From the NCBI GenBank assembly GCA_905235775.1, contig CAJOMY010000003.1, forward strand, positions 1 through 32,654: 32,654 nt of DNA. The letters are read 5' to 3'. How positions within the stretch are numbered: the stretch's first letter is position 1; each line of letters opens with the position of its first letter. The stretch comes from an uncultured Bacteroidales bacterium. GTDB taxonomy: Bacteria > Bacteroidota > Bacteroidia > Bacteroidales > UBA932. The translations under genes and the position numbers were made by a program. A model generated the notes under the pieces. The model did not search any database and was not told the DNA's origin. It was given only the letters and a program-made list of their open reading frames with translations. Below, in pieces: positions 18,301 through 26,879 of the stretch.

Positions 18301-19499
18301 GGTACCGCTTTGCAGAACAGTCCGGCGCCGTCCGTGGCGACCCACAGGTTCTGGCCGTCTTCGTAGATGGCAGTGACGCAGGCGCTGTTTTCTCCGGGCA
18401 GTCCGCGGCTGCTGCACCCGAGATAGGAGAAGCCGTACATGGACTGCGGCGCCACGATCACGCCGTGCTGGTGGAGGGTCAGCCAGATGTTGCCCTGGGC
18501 GTCGAGGGTGCCGCTCGTGATCTTCCAGTTGCCCGTGTCCTGACGGATGGAAGACAGGACGGCCGGGTGGACTTCTTCCGTGGCGCAATCGAATCTCAGC
18601 AGGCCGCCGTTTTCGTTCCCGACCAGGAAGGCGCGGCCTTCGCCGGCGTCCGCCTGGCTGTTGAAAATGATGGACGAGGCGACGGTCGCTGCGGCTTTCC
18701 GGCCTTTCGCGCGCTGAATGATACCGGTGCCGCCCTTGCAGTACAGCAGGCCCAGGTTGCTGCCGATCAGAAGGTCACCCGTGAGCGGATCTTCGTCCAG
18801 GGAGCCCAGCCGGATCTGGTCCGACCTTCGAAGCAGGTCGGGACTCCAGCCGATCTCGGGGGCCGGCTCCAGCGTGCTCGGATCCAGGATGGCGGGAAGT
18901 CCCGTCCCTTCCGGGAAAATCCACAGGCGCTTGGCCGAATCGTAGAAAAACCGACGTATGTAATCCGCCGGGAGCTGGTGGTAGATCTGCTCGCGGGGAT
19001 CGGGCAGCAATTCGCGAGTATTGCAGTCGATGACGTACACGCCGGCGCCGCTCGTGCCCACGTACAGGCGGCAGCCGCCGCTGCGGCCCGGCACTTCCTG
19101 CAGCCAGCTGATATAGGGATTGATGATCTCGTTGCGCTCGTTGACCAGCTCATAGCGGGAGAACTCGCTGTGCTCGGGAATAAAAATGTTGAGCCCGGCG
19201 GCGGTCGCCACCCAGGTGGTCCCGCGGCTGTCCTCCAGCATGTCCTGGACGGACGAGCTGGAGATGGCGTTCTCCCGGCCGCGCTCATGGCGGAAGGTTT
19301 CGAAACGCATGCCGTCAAAGCGGACGAGCCCGCCTTCCGTGCACATCCAGATATAATTGCGACGGTCCTGGCAGATCCGGTTCACCTGCGAGTTGGGCAG
19401 ACCGTATTCCGGCGTGTACACCCGCGCGTTCTGGGCAAGAACACCCCCTGCGAGCCCGGCGGCCAGGACGAATAGTAGAAAAAATCGCTTCATTTTCAT
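15360..19499 (-). CDS. Hybrid two-component system regulator (HTCS): periplasmic propeller sensor, histidine kinase, receiver, AraC-type DNA-binding domain
   Basis: Signal peptide MKMKRFFLLFVLAAGLAGGVLAQ; LTHEIRTPLNLVMAPL (HisKA); VVVVDDDEDTREYLK...DIVITDLVMPGESGSEF (receiver); C-terminal HTH RVGFSSHSYFSSSFKEYFGMTPREF. Confidence 0.96.
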   Translation of the reverse strand: MKMKRFFLLFVLAAGLAGGVLAQNARVYTPEYGLPNSQVNRICQDRRNYIWMCTEGGLVRFDGMRFETFRHERGRENAISSSSVQDMLEDSRGTTWVATAAGLNIFIPEHSEFSRYELVNERNEIINPYISWLQEVPGRSGGCRLYVGTSGAGVYVIDCNTRELLPDPREQIYHQLPADYIRRFFYDSAKRLWIFPEGTGLPAILDPSTLEPAPEIGWSPDLLRRSDQIRLGSLDEDPLTGDLLIGSNLGLLYCKGGTGIIQRAKGRKAAATVASSIIFNSQADAGEGRAFLVGNENGGLLRFDCATEEVHPAVLSSIRQDTGNWKITSGTLDAQGNIWLTLHQHGVIVAPQSMYGFSYLGCSSRGLPGENSACVTAIYEDGQNLWVATDGAGLFCKAVPGRAGTPRERTYTRDNSALTNNSIMAITGDNHGTLWIGTYLDGLFCLDRNGSITHFAVNGEIGTERIRTLVYDPVRDLVYAGTYGEGLVVINAGSKRIVDRQVENQYRWVSSLHLDANGMLWVGTYNGPWCYDPAARRVVPYAIPADGNTPQRIYSIGSGPEGTMWFGTEDGLLRVDENTRAVRLYTDQDGLASNVIRDILVTATGDVWASSLGGLSRLSPRSGKIDSFRSYDGLQGNEFRSGAACKAASGRLYFGGTGGVTHFFPMLVDGSGHRIPQVSLARLTVLGQDVSFDPAAGKDNLIDKHISEASRIQIPRGANLFSLEFSVPEYTNPQRIVYAYRLAGFDTDWKTAPALLRAATYTNVPPGRYRFEVRAFFAGAPEDCSEHSVELRVAAPWYGTGPAYACYLILLTGLIALLFRMIRQQRRRTEEKKEAEMMELRLGLFTNLTHEIRTPLNLVMAPLGAMREAELDAARKDTYNLMYRNCLRINRIVNQFMDLRKIDAGQMQLHFRQTDIIYFIQDIMKSFDKLAQSKRIDFSLTSTHAEELLWIDQGNFDKIVYNILSNAFKHTPEGGRIRVNVSGLIPNRDELRPDIRDFVQVRIFNSGSRIEEAWISRIFDRFVQVNPHDANSGSGVGLNLTKMLVELHHGRIFAENEDDGVVFRVLVPAGKEHLTTEELSYTSHHKDLYTKNSADEHEDQTHAPAESPAERTVRAKKNVVVVDDDEDTREYLKTLLRGPYNVTACADAAAAWPVVTGTLPDIVITDLVMPGESGSEFCARIRANDATRHIPVIILTGQNDEQEEQAASDSGADKFLSKPISVELLLSSVAQAISAREAVKDRYGVAMNYDYSGIQMGSADERLLRRIVESIQKHLEDPDFGVAALCEDVGISRVHLNRKLKAFGQESPGVLIRTCRMKQAAHLLADSQVNVSEVAYRVGFSSHSYFSSSFKEYFGMTPREFVARLQNHPDDADLKKLYE

Positions 19500-19516
19500 T
19501 TTTGAACCATCTGTTA

Positions 19517-19524
19517 CAAAAATA
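19517..19524 (-). promoter_or_regulatory. Putative -7 element TATTTTTG for the HTCS gene
   Basis: Plus strand caaaaata, 17 nt upstream of the HTCS start. Confidence 0.45.
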
Positions 19525-19610
19525 CAAAAATCTTTTGGCTTATGAAAGGGTATGTTACAAAACTGACAACATATGGCACCAATTCGATGCCGGGTCCCTG
19601 TTAAATATGG

Positions 19611-19619
19611 TACATTTGC
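19611..19619 (+). promoter_or_regulatory. Bacteroidetes -7 element TACATTTGC upstream of susC
   Basis: TAnnTTTGC match; 54 nt upstream of the susC ATG at 19674. Confidence 0.65.
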
Positions 19620-19673
19620 AGCACAACACATGCTGAAAATCAACCAAACAAACCATTTTAAACATTGTTCACT

Positions 19674-22600
19674 ATGCAATTAAACCTTAAAAAAACGCTC
19701 GCGGTCGTGGCCGCAAGCCTGATGGTGCCGCTGTTCGCCTTCGCACAGACCATCACTGTCAGCGGCACGGTCACGGACAAGAGCGGAGAGACCGTCATCG
19801 GCGCAGCCGTGATGGTCGCGAATTCAACCATTGGCGCCGTCACCGGCGTTGACGGTACTTATTCTCTTCAGGTCAGCCCCACCGCCACCCTCGAGGTCTC
19901 CAGCATGGGCTACACCACACAGCGCATCCCCGTGCAGGGACGTACGCGCATCGATGTGGTGCTCAGCGACGACGCCCAGGCCCTGGACGCCATCGTGGTG
20001 GTCGGTTATGGTACGGCCCGCCGCCAGGATGTCACCGGATCCATCGTCTCCGTGGGCGGTGAGAACCTTCGCGCCGTTCCGGCCGGGGACGTCACCCGCG
20101 CCCTCGAAGGCCGCGTGGCCGGTGTCGAGATGACGCAGACCAACTCCAAGCCGGGCTCCTCGATGCAGATCCGTATCCGCGGACAGCGCTCGCTCTCCGC
20201 GTCCAACGATCCGCTCATCGTGCTCGACGGCATGCCGTTCATGGGCTCGCTCACCGATATATCCACAAATGATATCAAGAGCATGGACATCCTCAAGGAC
20301 GCCGCTTCCACGGCCATCTACGGCTCCCGTGGCGCCAACGGTGTCATCCTCATCACTACGTACAAGGGTGTCGAGGGACAGGCTCCGAAAGTGTCCTTCA
20401 ACAGCTACGCCTCCTTCAAGAAGGCCGTGAAGTACCGCATGATGCCGCAGGACAAATACATCCAGATGCGCACGATGGCCGGAATCTACCAGAACTCCCT
20501 GGACGAGTCCGACAATGTCTATACCGACTGGCAGGACCTCTTCTACCGCACCGGCTACACCCAGAACTATGATCTCAACGTGGTCGGCGGCACCAAGTCC
20601 GGCAGTTACCGCTTCGGCGTGACCTACTACAACGACGAAGCCGTGGTCCCGACCCAGGGCTACAACCGTCTCGCCCTCAACGGCAGCGTGGACCAGCAGA
20701 TCGGCAAATGGTTCCGCATCGGTTTCACCACCAACACCAGTTACTCCGCCAACAAGGGCAACCAGGTGGACATGTACGCCGTGCTGTCCAAGGGACCGCT
20801 CGTGAACCCCTATAACGCCGACGGCAGCCTGAAATGGCGAATCAACATGCCGAGCGACAACGACCAGTATGTCTTCACGCGCGAGCGTGTCGAGGAGCTT
20901 ACCCGGCAGGGCGTTTACGTCAACGAATCCGCGTCCATCGCCACCTACAACACTGGCTATGTGCAGATCAACGTTCCCTGGGTCGAGGGTCTCTCCCTCA
21001 AGTCCAGCATCGGTCTGAACTACCGCAACTCCAAGGCTGGCTCCTTCACCGGCATCGGTGTCAACGGATCCGCCTCCTCGCCCAACTCCGCTTCCTGGAG
21101 TTTCAACGACAGCTTCAACTGGACGGTGGAGAACCTCATCACCTACGACCACACCTTCGGCAAGCACCGCGTCAACGTGGTCGCTCTCCAGTCCGCCGAG
21201 CAGACCACCGGCACCGGCCAGTCCTTCTCCGGCAAGAACATCCCCAACGAACTCTTCCAGTATTACAACATCGGCAGTGCGGTGGCTTCCGACATTACCG
21301 TGAACGGAGGCAGCTACACGCAGACCGGACTGGTCTCCTACATGGGCCGTGTCATGTACAGCTATGACGACCGCTACATGCTGACCGCCGCCGTCCGTTC
21401 CGACGCCTCTTCGCGTCTGGCCAAGGGCCACCAGTGGCACACCTACCCGGCCGTCTCCGCCGGCTGGAACATCCACAACGAGGCCTTCATGGCAAACACC
21501 CGCAGCTGGCTGGACGAACTCAAGTTCCGCGTCGGTTACGGAGAGACCTCCAACCAGGCCATCGCCGCCTACGCGACCCTCGGCTCGCTCGGCACCCGCG
21601 TCTACAACTTCGCGGACGAGAAGTATGCCACGGGTTACTACGTGTCCACCCTTCCTAACGAGGAACTTGGCTGGGAATACTCCCAGACCTGGAACTTCGG
21701 TCTCGACTTCGGTTTCTTCCGGGGCCGTCTGCGCGGTACCCTCGAGTACTATATGGTTGACACCAAGGACATCCTCCTGAACCTCGGGCTGCCCGCCACC
21801 TCCGGTGTGAACTCCTATACCGCCAACATCGGCGCCACGCAGAACCGCGGTATCGAACTCACCCTCAACGGCACCATCATCGATACGGACGACTGGCGCT
21901 GGGATGCCGGCATCAACATCTACGCCAACCGCAACAAGCTGGTCGCCCTGGCCGACGGTTCCGAGCGCGACGAAGGCAACGCCTGGTTCGTGGGATACCC
22001 GCTGAACTGCCTCTATGACTACGAATATGACGGTCTCTGGCAGCCCGGCGATCCCTACATGGACATCCTCGAACCCAGCGGCGAGGTCAATGGCATGAAG
22101 CAGGCCGTGGGTTCCATCAAGGTCAAGTATCATGGCGAGTACAACGAGGACGGTTCCCCGAAACGTGCCATCGACTCCAACGACCGTGTGCCCATCAACG
22201 CGGAGGCCCTCTTCCAGGGCGGTTTCAACACCACCGTGTCGTGGAAGAACCTCGAACTCTCCGTGATCGGTTCCTTCCAGGCGGGCGGCATCCTGCTGTC
22301 CTCCCTGCACAGCGGCAACTCCTACCTGAACATGCTCACCGGCCGCCGCGGCCAGATCGACGTGGATTACTGGACGCCGCAGAACACCGCCGCGCACTAC
22401 CCGCGCCCGGGTTCCCTGCTGAGCGGCGACAACCCCAAGTACGCCTCCACCCTGGCCTACTTCGACGGTTCCTACCTGAAGATCCGCACCATCACGCTCG
22501 GCTACCGCTTCCATAAGCTGCCGGCCCTGCGCCGCGCCGGCATCGACAACCTGCGCGTCTATGCCACCCTTCAGAACCCGGGCCTCGTGCTCTTCTCCGA

Positions 22601-22751
22601 CTTCACCCGCCAGACGGGTCTCGATCCGGAGCCGAACGCCAATGGTGGTTCCACCGCCACCGGCCGTCCCGGTCCGGGACGCCTCTCCTACGTGGGTTTC
22701 AACACGCCGAACACCCGCAACTTCCTCATCGGTGTCAATTTAACTTTCTAA
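19674..22751 (+). CDS. SusC-like TonB-dependent receptor
   Basis: Signal peptide; CarboxypepD_reg-like domain VSGTVTDKSGETVIGAAVMVANS..GAVTGVDGTYSL; plug AIVVVGYGTARRQDVTGSI...LKDAASTAIYGSRGANGVILITT; barrel end NFLIGVNLTF. Confidence 0.97.
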   Translation: MQLNLKKTLAVVAASLMVPLFAFAQTITVSGTVTDKSGETVIGAAVMVANSTIGAVTGVDGTYSLQVSPTATLEVSSMGYTTQRIPVQGRTRIDVVLSDDAQALDAIVVVGYGTARRQDVTGSIVSVGGENLRAVPAGDVTRALEGRVAGVEMTQTNSKPGSSMQIRIRGQRSLSASNDPLIVLDGMPFMGSLTDISTNDIKSMDILKDAASTAIYGSRGANGVILITTYKGVEGQAPKVSFNSYASFKKAVKYRMMPQDKYIQMRTMAGIYQNSLDESDNVYTDWQDLFYRTGYTQNYDLNVVGGTKSGSYRFGVTYYNDEAVVPTQGYNRLALNGSVDQQIGKWFRIGFTTNTSYSANKGNQVDMYAVLSKGPLVNPYNADGSLKWRINMPSDNDQYVFTRERVEELTRQGVYVNESASIATYNTGYVQINVPWVEGLSLKSSIGLNYRNSKAGSFTGIGVNGSASSPNSASWSFNDSFNWTVENLITYDHTFGKHRVNVVALQSAEQTTGTGQSFSGKNIPNELFQYYNIGSAVASDITVNGGSYTQTGLVSYMGRVMYSYDDRYMLTAAVRSDASSRLAKGHQWHTYPAVSAGWNIHNEAFMANTRSWLDELKFRVGYGETSNQAIAAYATLGSLGTRVYNFADEKYATGYYVSTLPNEELGWEYSQTWNFGLDFGFFRGRLRGTLEYYMVDTKDILLNLGLPATSGVNSYTANIGATQNRGIELTLNGTIIDTDDWRWDAGINIYANRNKLVALADGSERDEGNAWFVGYPLNCLYDYEYDGLWQPGDPYMDILEPSGEVNGMKQAVGSIKVKYHGEYNEDGSPKRAIDSNDRVPINAEALFQGGFNTTVSWKNLELSVIGSFQAGGILLSSLHSGNSYLNMLTGRRGQIDVDYWTPQNTAAHYPRPGSLLSGDNPKYASTLAYFDGSYLKIRTITLGYRFHKLPALRRAGIDNLRVYATLQNPGLVLFSDFTRQTGLDPEPNANGGSTATGRPGPGRLSYVGFNTPNTRNFLIGVNLTF

Positions 22752-22763
22752 CAGGATCCGAAT

Positions 22764-24689
22764 ATGAAAACCATAGCAAAAATCGCATTAGCCTTCGCCG
22801 GAGCGGCCGTGCTTGTGAGTTCCTGCGCCAAAGTGCTGGAAGAGAATCCCAAGACCCGCTACACGCCGGACTTCTTCACCACGGAGCTCGGCATCGACGG
22901 CGGCCTGACCGCCCTCTACGCCCATCTGCGTTACCTCTACGGCCAGGCCTATTACTACAACAGCCTGGTCACCGGCACGGATGAGGCCACCTGGGGCCAG
23001 TCCGCCGACGGCAATTTCAAGGATGCCGACATGTCCGGCGCCGGCACGCTGAATGCCAACACTTCCCGCAGCGACGTGCTCTGGAACACGGTGTACACCT
23101 ATATCAACACCGCCAGCGGCATCATCGAGAACGCCGAATCCGTCAACCTGGCGCCGGCTTCAATCGCCGAGGCCCGTTTCTTCCGCGCCTTCGACTACTT
23201 CCAGCTGGTCCAGACCTTCGGCGGCGTGCCCCTCGACCTGGGTGCCGGCGAACTGGCGTTCAACACGTCTCCCGTCCGCGAGTCCACACGCAACACCGTG
23301 CCCGAGGTGTACACCCGGGCCATCTTCCCGGATCTCCAATACGCTATGACCTATCTGCCCGACGAGATGCGTCTGCCCGGCGCATTGACCAAGAATGTCG
23401 CCCGCCTGTTCCTTGCGAAGGCCTACCTGACCTACGCCTGGTGGCTGGAGAACCCGGGCGACATCCCGACCTATCCGGAGTGCCCCCGCACCGATCCGGA
23501 CGGCAAGAGTGCCGCGCAGTACTTCCAGCTGGCCTATGACCTTTCCCTGGAGGGCATCAACAACCCCGGCCCCTACGGCCTGGAGGAGAATTTCTACAAG
23601 GTCAGCCTCGGCGCCAACGACCGCAACAAGGAGATCATGCTCTACGCCGACCACACCGAGAATTCCGAGCAGTACAACGGCTCCAGCCTCACTTATGGCG
23701 GCGGCGGCGCCCCGGACAATTTCTCCGGCTGGATGCTCACCTGGAACTATCCGAACATGACCGCCAAGTCCAACACCGGCGCCAACATCAACCCGGTGCT
23801 GCGTACCGACGCCCAGTCCAACGGCCGTCCCTGGACCCGCATGGCCCCCACGCACGAGGCCCTGGCGACCTTCAACGAGCGTGACAAGGATTCCCGTTTC
23901 GACGGCACCTTCACCTGGATCTTCCACACCAACTGGGCCCTGGGCGGCAACCCGGCCGAGTACGTGGAAGGCCCCAACGGCAACCAGATCAAGATGAACG
24001 AGCCGTTCCTGACCTTCATCGCCGAGGACGACCCGACCGTACAGTATACCTTCAATGCCTCGCAGGAGGTGCTCGGTGTCTCGCCGAACTATGATTCCTA
24101 TGTGATTACGCCGAGCGGTGTGAGCCGCAACGCCTATCCGACGATCTGGAAGCTCGGCCCCTACCGCACCAACACGACGGGCACCGGCCAGCCGAACGCG
24201 GCCTCCACGCGTCCGTATAACATCGCCAAGTTCTCCGAGTTCTACCTGATTGCAGCCGAGGCCGCCGTGAAGGGAGCCTCCGGGGCCCGGTCCGCCCGCG
24301 ACCTTGTCAACGTCCTGCGTGCGCGTGCCGGCAAGTGGAGCTACCAGAACAACGCCCGGAAGGAGTATGTGGCCGATTTCAGCGATGAGCTGACCGCCGC
24401 CACCCCGGCGACCATCACAATCGACTACATCCTCGACGAGCGCATGCGTGAGTACTACGGCGACGGTTTCCGTTGGTTCGACCTCGTCCGCACCCAGACC
24501 TGGGCCGAGCGTGCCGGCACGTTCACCATCTGCGGCGTCAACCCGTCGGACCACACGCCCGAGACCTTCCACCGCGACATCCAGAAATACCATTATCTCC
24601 GCCCGATCCCGCAGGGTCAGCTGGACAACATGAAAATGGACAAAGCCGCGAAGGACGCCTACCAGAACCCCGGTTACCCGACTGAATAA
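22764..24689 (+). CDS. SusD-like nutrient-binding lipoprotein (RagB/SusD)
   Basis: Lipobox VLVSSC|A; EENPKTRYTPDFFTTE; AEARFFRAFDYFQLVQTFGGVPL; ILDERMREYYGDGFRWFDLVRT. Confidence 0.95.
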   Translation: MKTIAKIALAFAGAAVLVSSCAKVLEENPKTRYTPDFFTTELGIDGGLTALYAHLRYLYGQAYYYNSLVTGTDEATWGQSADGNFKDADMSGAGTLNANTSRSDVLWNTVYTYINTASGIIENAESVNLAPASIAEARFFRAFDYFQLVQTFGGVPLDLGAGELAFNTSPVRESTRNTVPEVYTRAIFPDLQYAMTYLPDEMRLPGALTKNVARLFLAKAYLTYAWWLENPGDIPTYPECPRTDPDGKSAAQYFQLAYDLSLEGINNPGPYGLEENFYKVSLGANDRNKEIMLYADHTENSEQYNGSSLTYGGGGAPDNFSGWMLTWNYPNMTAKSNTGANINPVLRTDAQSNGRPWTRMAPTHEALATFNERDKDSRFDGTFTWIFHTNWALGGNPAEYVEGPNGNQIKMNEPFLTFIAEDDPTVQYTFNASQEVLGVSPNYDSYVITPSGVSRNAYPTIWKLGPYRTNTTGTGQPNAASTRPYNIAKFSEFYLIAAEAAVKGASGARSARDLVNVLRARAGKWSYQNNARKEYVADFSDELTAATPATITIDYILDERMREYYGDGFRWFDLVRTQTWAERAGTFTICGVNPSDHTPETFHRDIQKYHYLRPIPQGQLDNMKMDKAAKDAYQNPGYPTE

Positions 24690-24725
24690 GCATTTCGCTT
24701 TTTGGTTATAAAATTTGGTTGGACG

Positions 24726-24755
24726 GAAAGGGCGGCCCGTGAGGGACGCCCTTTC
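24726..24755 (+). terminator. Hairpin between susD and GH67 (attenuator/terminator-like)
   Basis: GAAAGGGCG (24726-24734) ... CGCCCTTTC (24747-24755), with inner CCC-GTGA-GGG stem. Confidence 0.6.
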
Positions 24756-24818
24756 TCAAATTGGAAAAGTGTAAAAAAAAGCGCAAATTTGCGTACAGAA
24801 GAAAACCCCTATCCTGAT

Positions 24819-26843
24819 ATGCGGAAATCATTTATTCTGACTCTCCTGGCAGGCGCGGTGCTAATGTCGGCCTGCAGCCGTCCCGTGCCCGTCGCGCAGG
24901 ACGGCACGGATCTCTGGCTGGCCGCCGGCCGGCCGTATGCCGAGGTGCTCGCTTCCGTCGAGGCGGCCATCGACCCCGCCCTTCCGGCGGAGGCGTATCA
25001 CATTTACGACCAGGACGGACGGCGTCACATCGCCGCCGGCTCCGAAGCCGGCCTGCGCTATGGCGTCTATGCCCTGCAGCGGGCGGAGGTGCTTGGCAAT
25101 GCCGGCCCGGGCATGGACGTGCAGGAACAGCCGGCCTATGACCTGCGCCTGCTCAACCACTGGGACAACCTGGATGACACCGTGGAGCGCGGCTATGCCG
25201 GCGAGTCGATGTGGGAGTGGACCTCCCCGGCCATCCCCGAGGCGCGCATCCGCCGCTACGGCGAGCTCTGCGCCTCCGTGGGCATCAACGGCTCGGTGCT
25301 GAACAATGTCAATTCGAATCCGCTCATCCTGGACGCCGAGCACATCGCCCGCGTGGCGAAGATTGCGGATATCCTCCGCGAATACGGCATCAGGACCTAT
25401 CTTTCCATCAAGTGGACCAGCCCCATCTCCCTGAGCGGGCTGAAGAGCGGAGACCCGCTGGATCCGAAGGTCCGCCGGTGGTGGAAGGACAAGGCGGCCG
25501 AGATCTATGCGGCCATTCCCGACTTCGGCGGCTTCCTGGTGAAGGCCAATTCCGAGGGCCAGGCCGGCCCGCAGGACTATGGCCGCACGCACGCGGACGG
25601 CGCCAACATGCTGGGCGAGGCCCTCGCCCCGTACGGCGGCATCGTGATGTGGCGTGCTTTCGTTTACAGTCCCACGAGTCCCGACCGCGCCAACCAGGCC
25701 GTCGAGGAGTTCCTGCCGCTGGACGGCAAGTTCGCGGACAACGTGATCGTACAGATCAAGAACGGTCCCGTGGACTTCCAGCCGCGCGAGCCCTTCAGCC
25801 CCCTCTTCGGCCGGCTCAAGGACACGAAGATGATGATGGAATTCCAGGTCACGCAGGAGTATCTCGGCTTCTCCAACCACCTTGCCTACCTGGGCACGAT
25901 GTGGGAGGAGTGCCTGAAGTCCGACACCTACCGCGACGGCCCCGGCACGCCCGTGTCCAGCACCATCACCGCCATCGCCGGCGTGGCCAATACCGGACAG
26001 GACCCGAACTTCTGCGGCTACGTCTTCGCCCAGGCCAACTGGTACGCTTTCGGCCGTCTGGCCTGGGACCCGGAACTGGGCGCTGAGCAGATTGCCGACG
26101 AGTGGATACGCCAGACCTTCCTCAAGCCCGACGGCGTGTCCGACAAGGCCTTTGCCGCGAAGTTCATCGCACCGGTGCGCGGCATCCTGATGGCCTCCCG
26201 CGAAGCCGTCGTGAACTACGAGATGCCGCTCGGCTTCCACCACCTCTTCGGGGGCACCCACTACGGCCCCGCACCATGGGACCGCGTCGGCCGTCCCGAC
26301 TGGACGCCGGCCTACTATCACCAGGCGGACGTGCAGGGCGTCGGCTTCGACCGGACCCGTGGCGGCTCCGGCAACGTGGACCAGTACAACGAGCCCCTCG
26401 CTTCGACTTTCAACGATCTCGCGAGCTGCCCGGAGAACCTGCTCCTGTGGTTCCATCACCTGCCGTGGGATTACGAGCTGCGTTCCGGCCGTACCCTCTG
26501 GGACGAGATATGCCTGCACTACGACGCCGGCATCCGCCAGGTGGAGGAGTTCCGCCGGACCTGGGCGGAGCTGAAACCTTACGTGGCCCCGGCCCTCTGG
26601 GCGGAAGCCGCCGCCAAGCTGGAGATCCAGCAGCACGACGGCGAATGGTGGCGTGACGCCATCGTGGGCTATTTCCATCAGATCAACGGCCTGCAGCTGC
26701 CCGCCGACGTCCGTCCGCTCGGTGCGCCCATCGATTCGCTGATCTTCCGGCACATCCAGTCCGACCGGCTCGGCATGCCGGTCCATGATGACCAGCGCCG
26801 TCCCGTCCTGCCCGTCCCGCGCATGCCGCGCCGCCCGCAATAA
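24819..26843 (+). CDS. GH67 family alpha-glucuronidase, lipoprotein
   Basis: Lipobox VLMSAC|S; LLNHWDNLDDTVERGYAGESMWEW, NGSVLNNVNSNPLIL, DFGGFLVKANSEGQAGPQDYGRTHADGANMLG, LLWFHHLPWDYELRSGRTLWDE. Confidence 0.96.
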   Translation: MRKSFILTLLAGAVLMSACSRPVPVAQDGTDLWLAAGRPYAEVLASVEAAIDPALPAEAYHIYDQDGRRHIAAGSEAGLRYGVYALQRAEVLGNAGPGMDVQEQPAYDLRLLNHWDNLDDTVERGYAGESMWEWTSPAIPEARIRRYGELCASVGINGSVLNNVNSNPLILDAEHIARVAKIADILREYGIRTYLSIKWTSPISLSGLKSGDPLDPKVRRWWKDKAAEIYAAIPDFGGFLVKANSEGQAGPQDYGRTHADGANMLGEALAPYGGIVMWRAFVYSPTSPDRANQAVEEFLPLDGKFADNVIVQIKNGPVDFQPREPFSPLFGRLKDTKMMMEFQVTQEYLGFSNHLAYLGTMWEECLKSDTYRDGPGTPVSSTITAIAGVANTGQDPNFCGYVFAQANWYAFGRLAWDPELGAEQIADEWIRQTFLKPDGVSDKAFAAKFIAPVRGILMASREAVVNYEMPLGFHHLFGGTHYGPAPWDRVGRPDWTPAYYHQADVQGVGFDRTRGGSGNVDQYNEPLASTFNDLASCPENLLLWFHHLPWDYELRSGRTLWDEICLHYDAGIRQVEEFRRTWAELKPYVAPALWAEAAAKLEIQQHDGEWWRDAIVGYFHQINGLQLPADVRPLGAPIDSLIFRHIQSDRLGMPVHDDQRRPVLPVPRMPRRPQ

Positions 26844-26850
26844 CCCATTC

Positions 26851-26868
26851 TGCCCGGTCCGCCGGGCA
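26851..26868 (+). repeat. Short intercistronic hairpin TGCCCGG-TCCG-CCGGGCA
   Basis: 7-bp perfect stem with tetraloop in the 36-bp gap between GH67 and the SGNH gene. Confidence 0.6.
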
Positions 26869-26879
26869 TCCCTTCCGAT

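Noticed and set aside
15396-19475. 1359-codon open frame on the plus strand antisense to the HTCS gene
   Set aside because: Frame opposite a GC-rich gene with strong third-position bias. Translation is low-complexity (Val/Ala/Gly/Asp/His-rich) and matches no family; the antisense HTCS has unmistakable domains.
19824-22514. 896-aa minus-strand ORF antisense to susC
   Set aside because: Biased composition with no signal peptide or recognisable domain; susC is certain.
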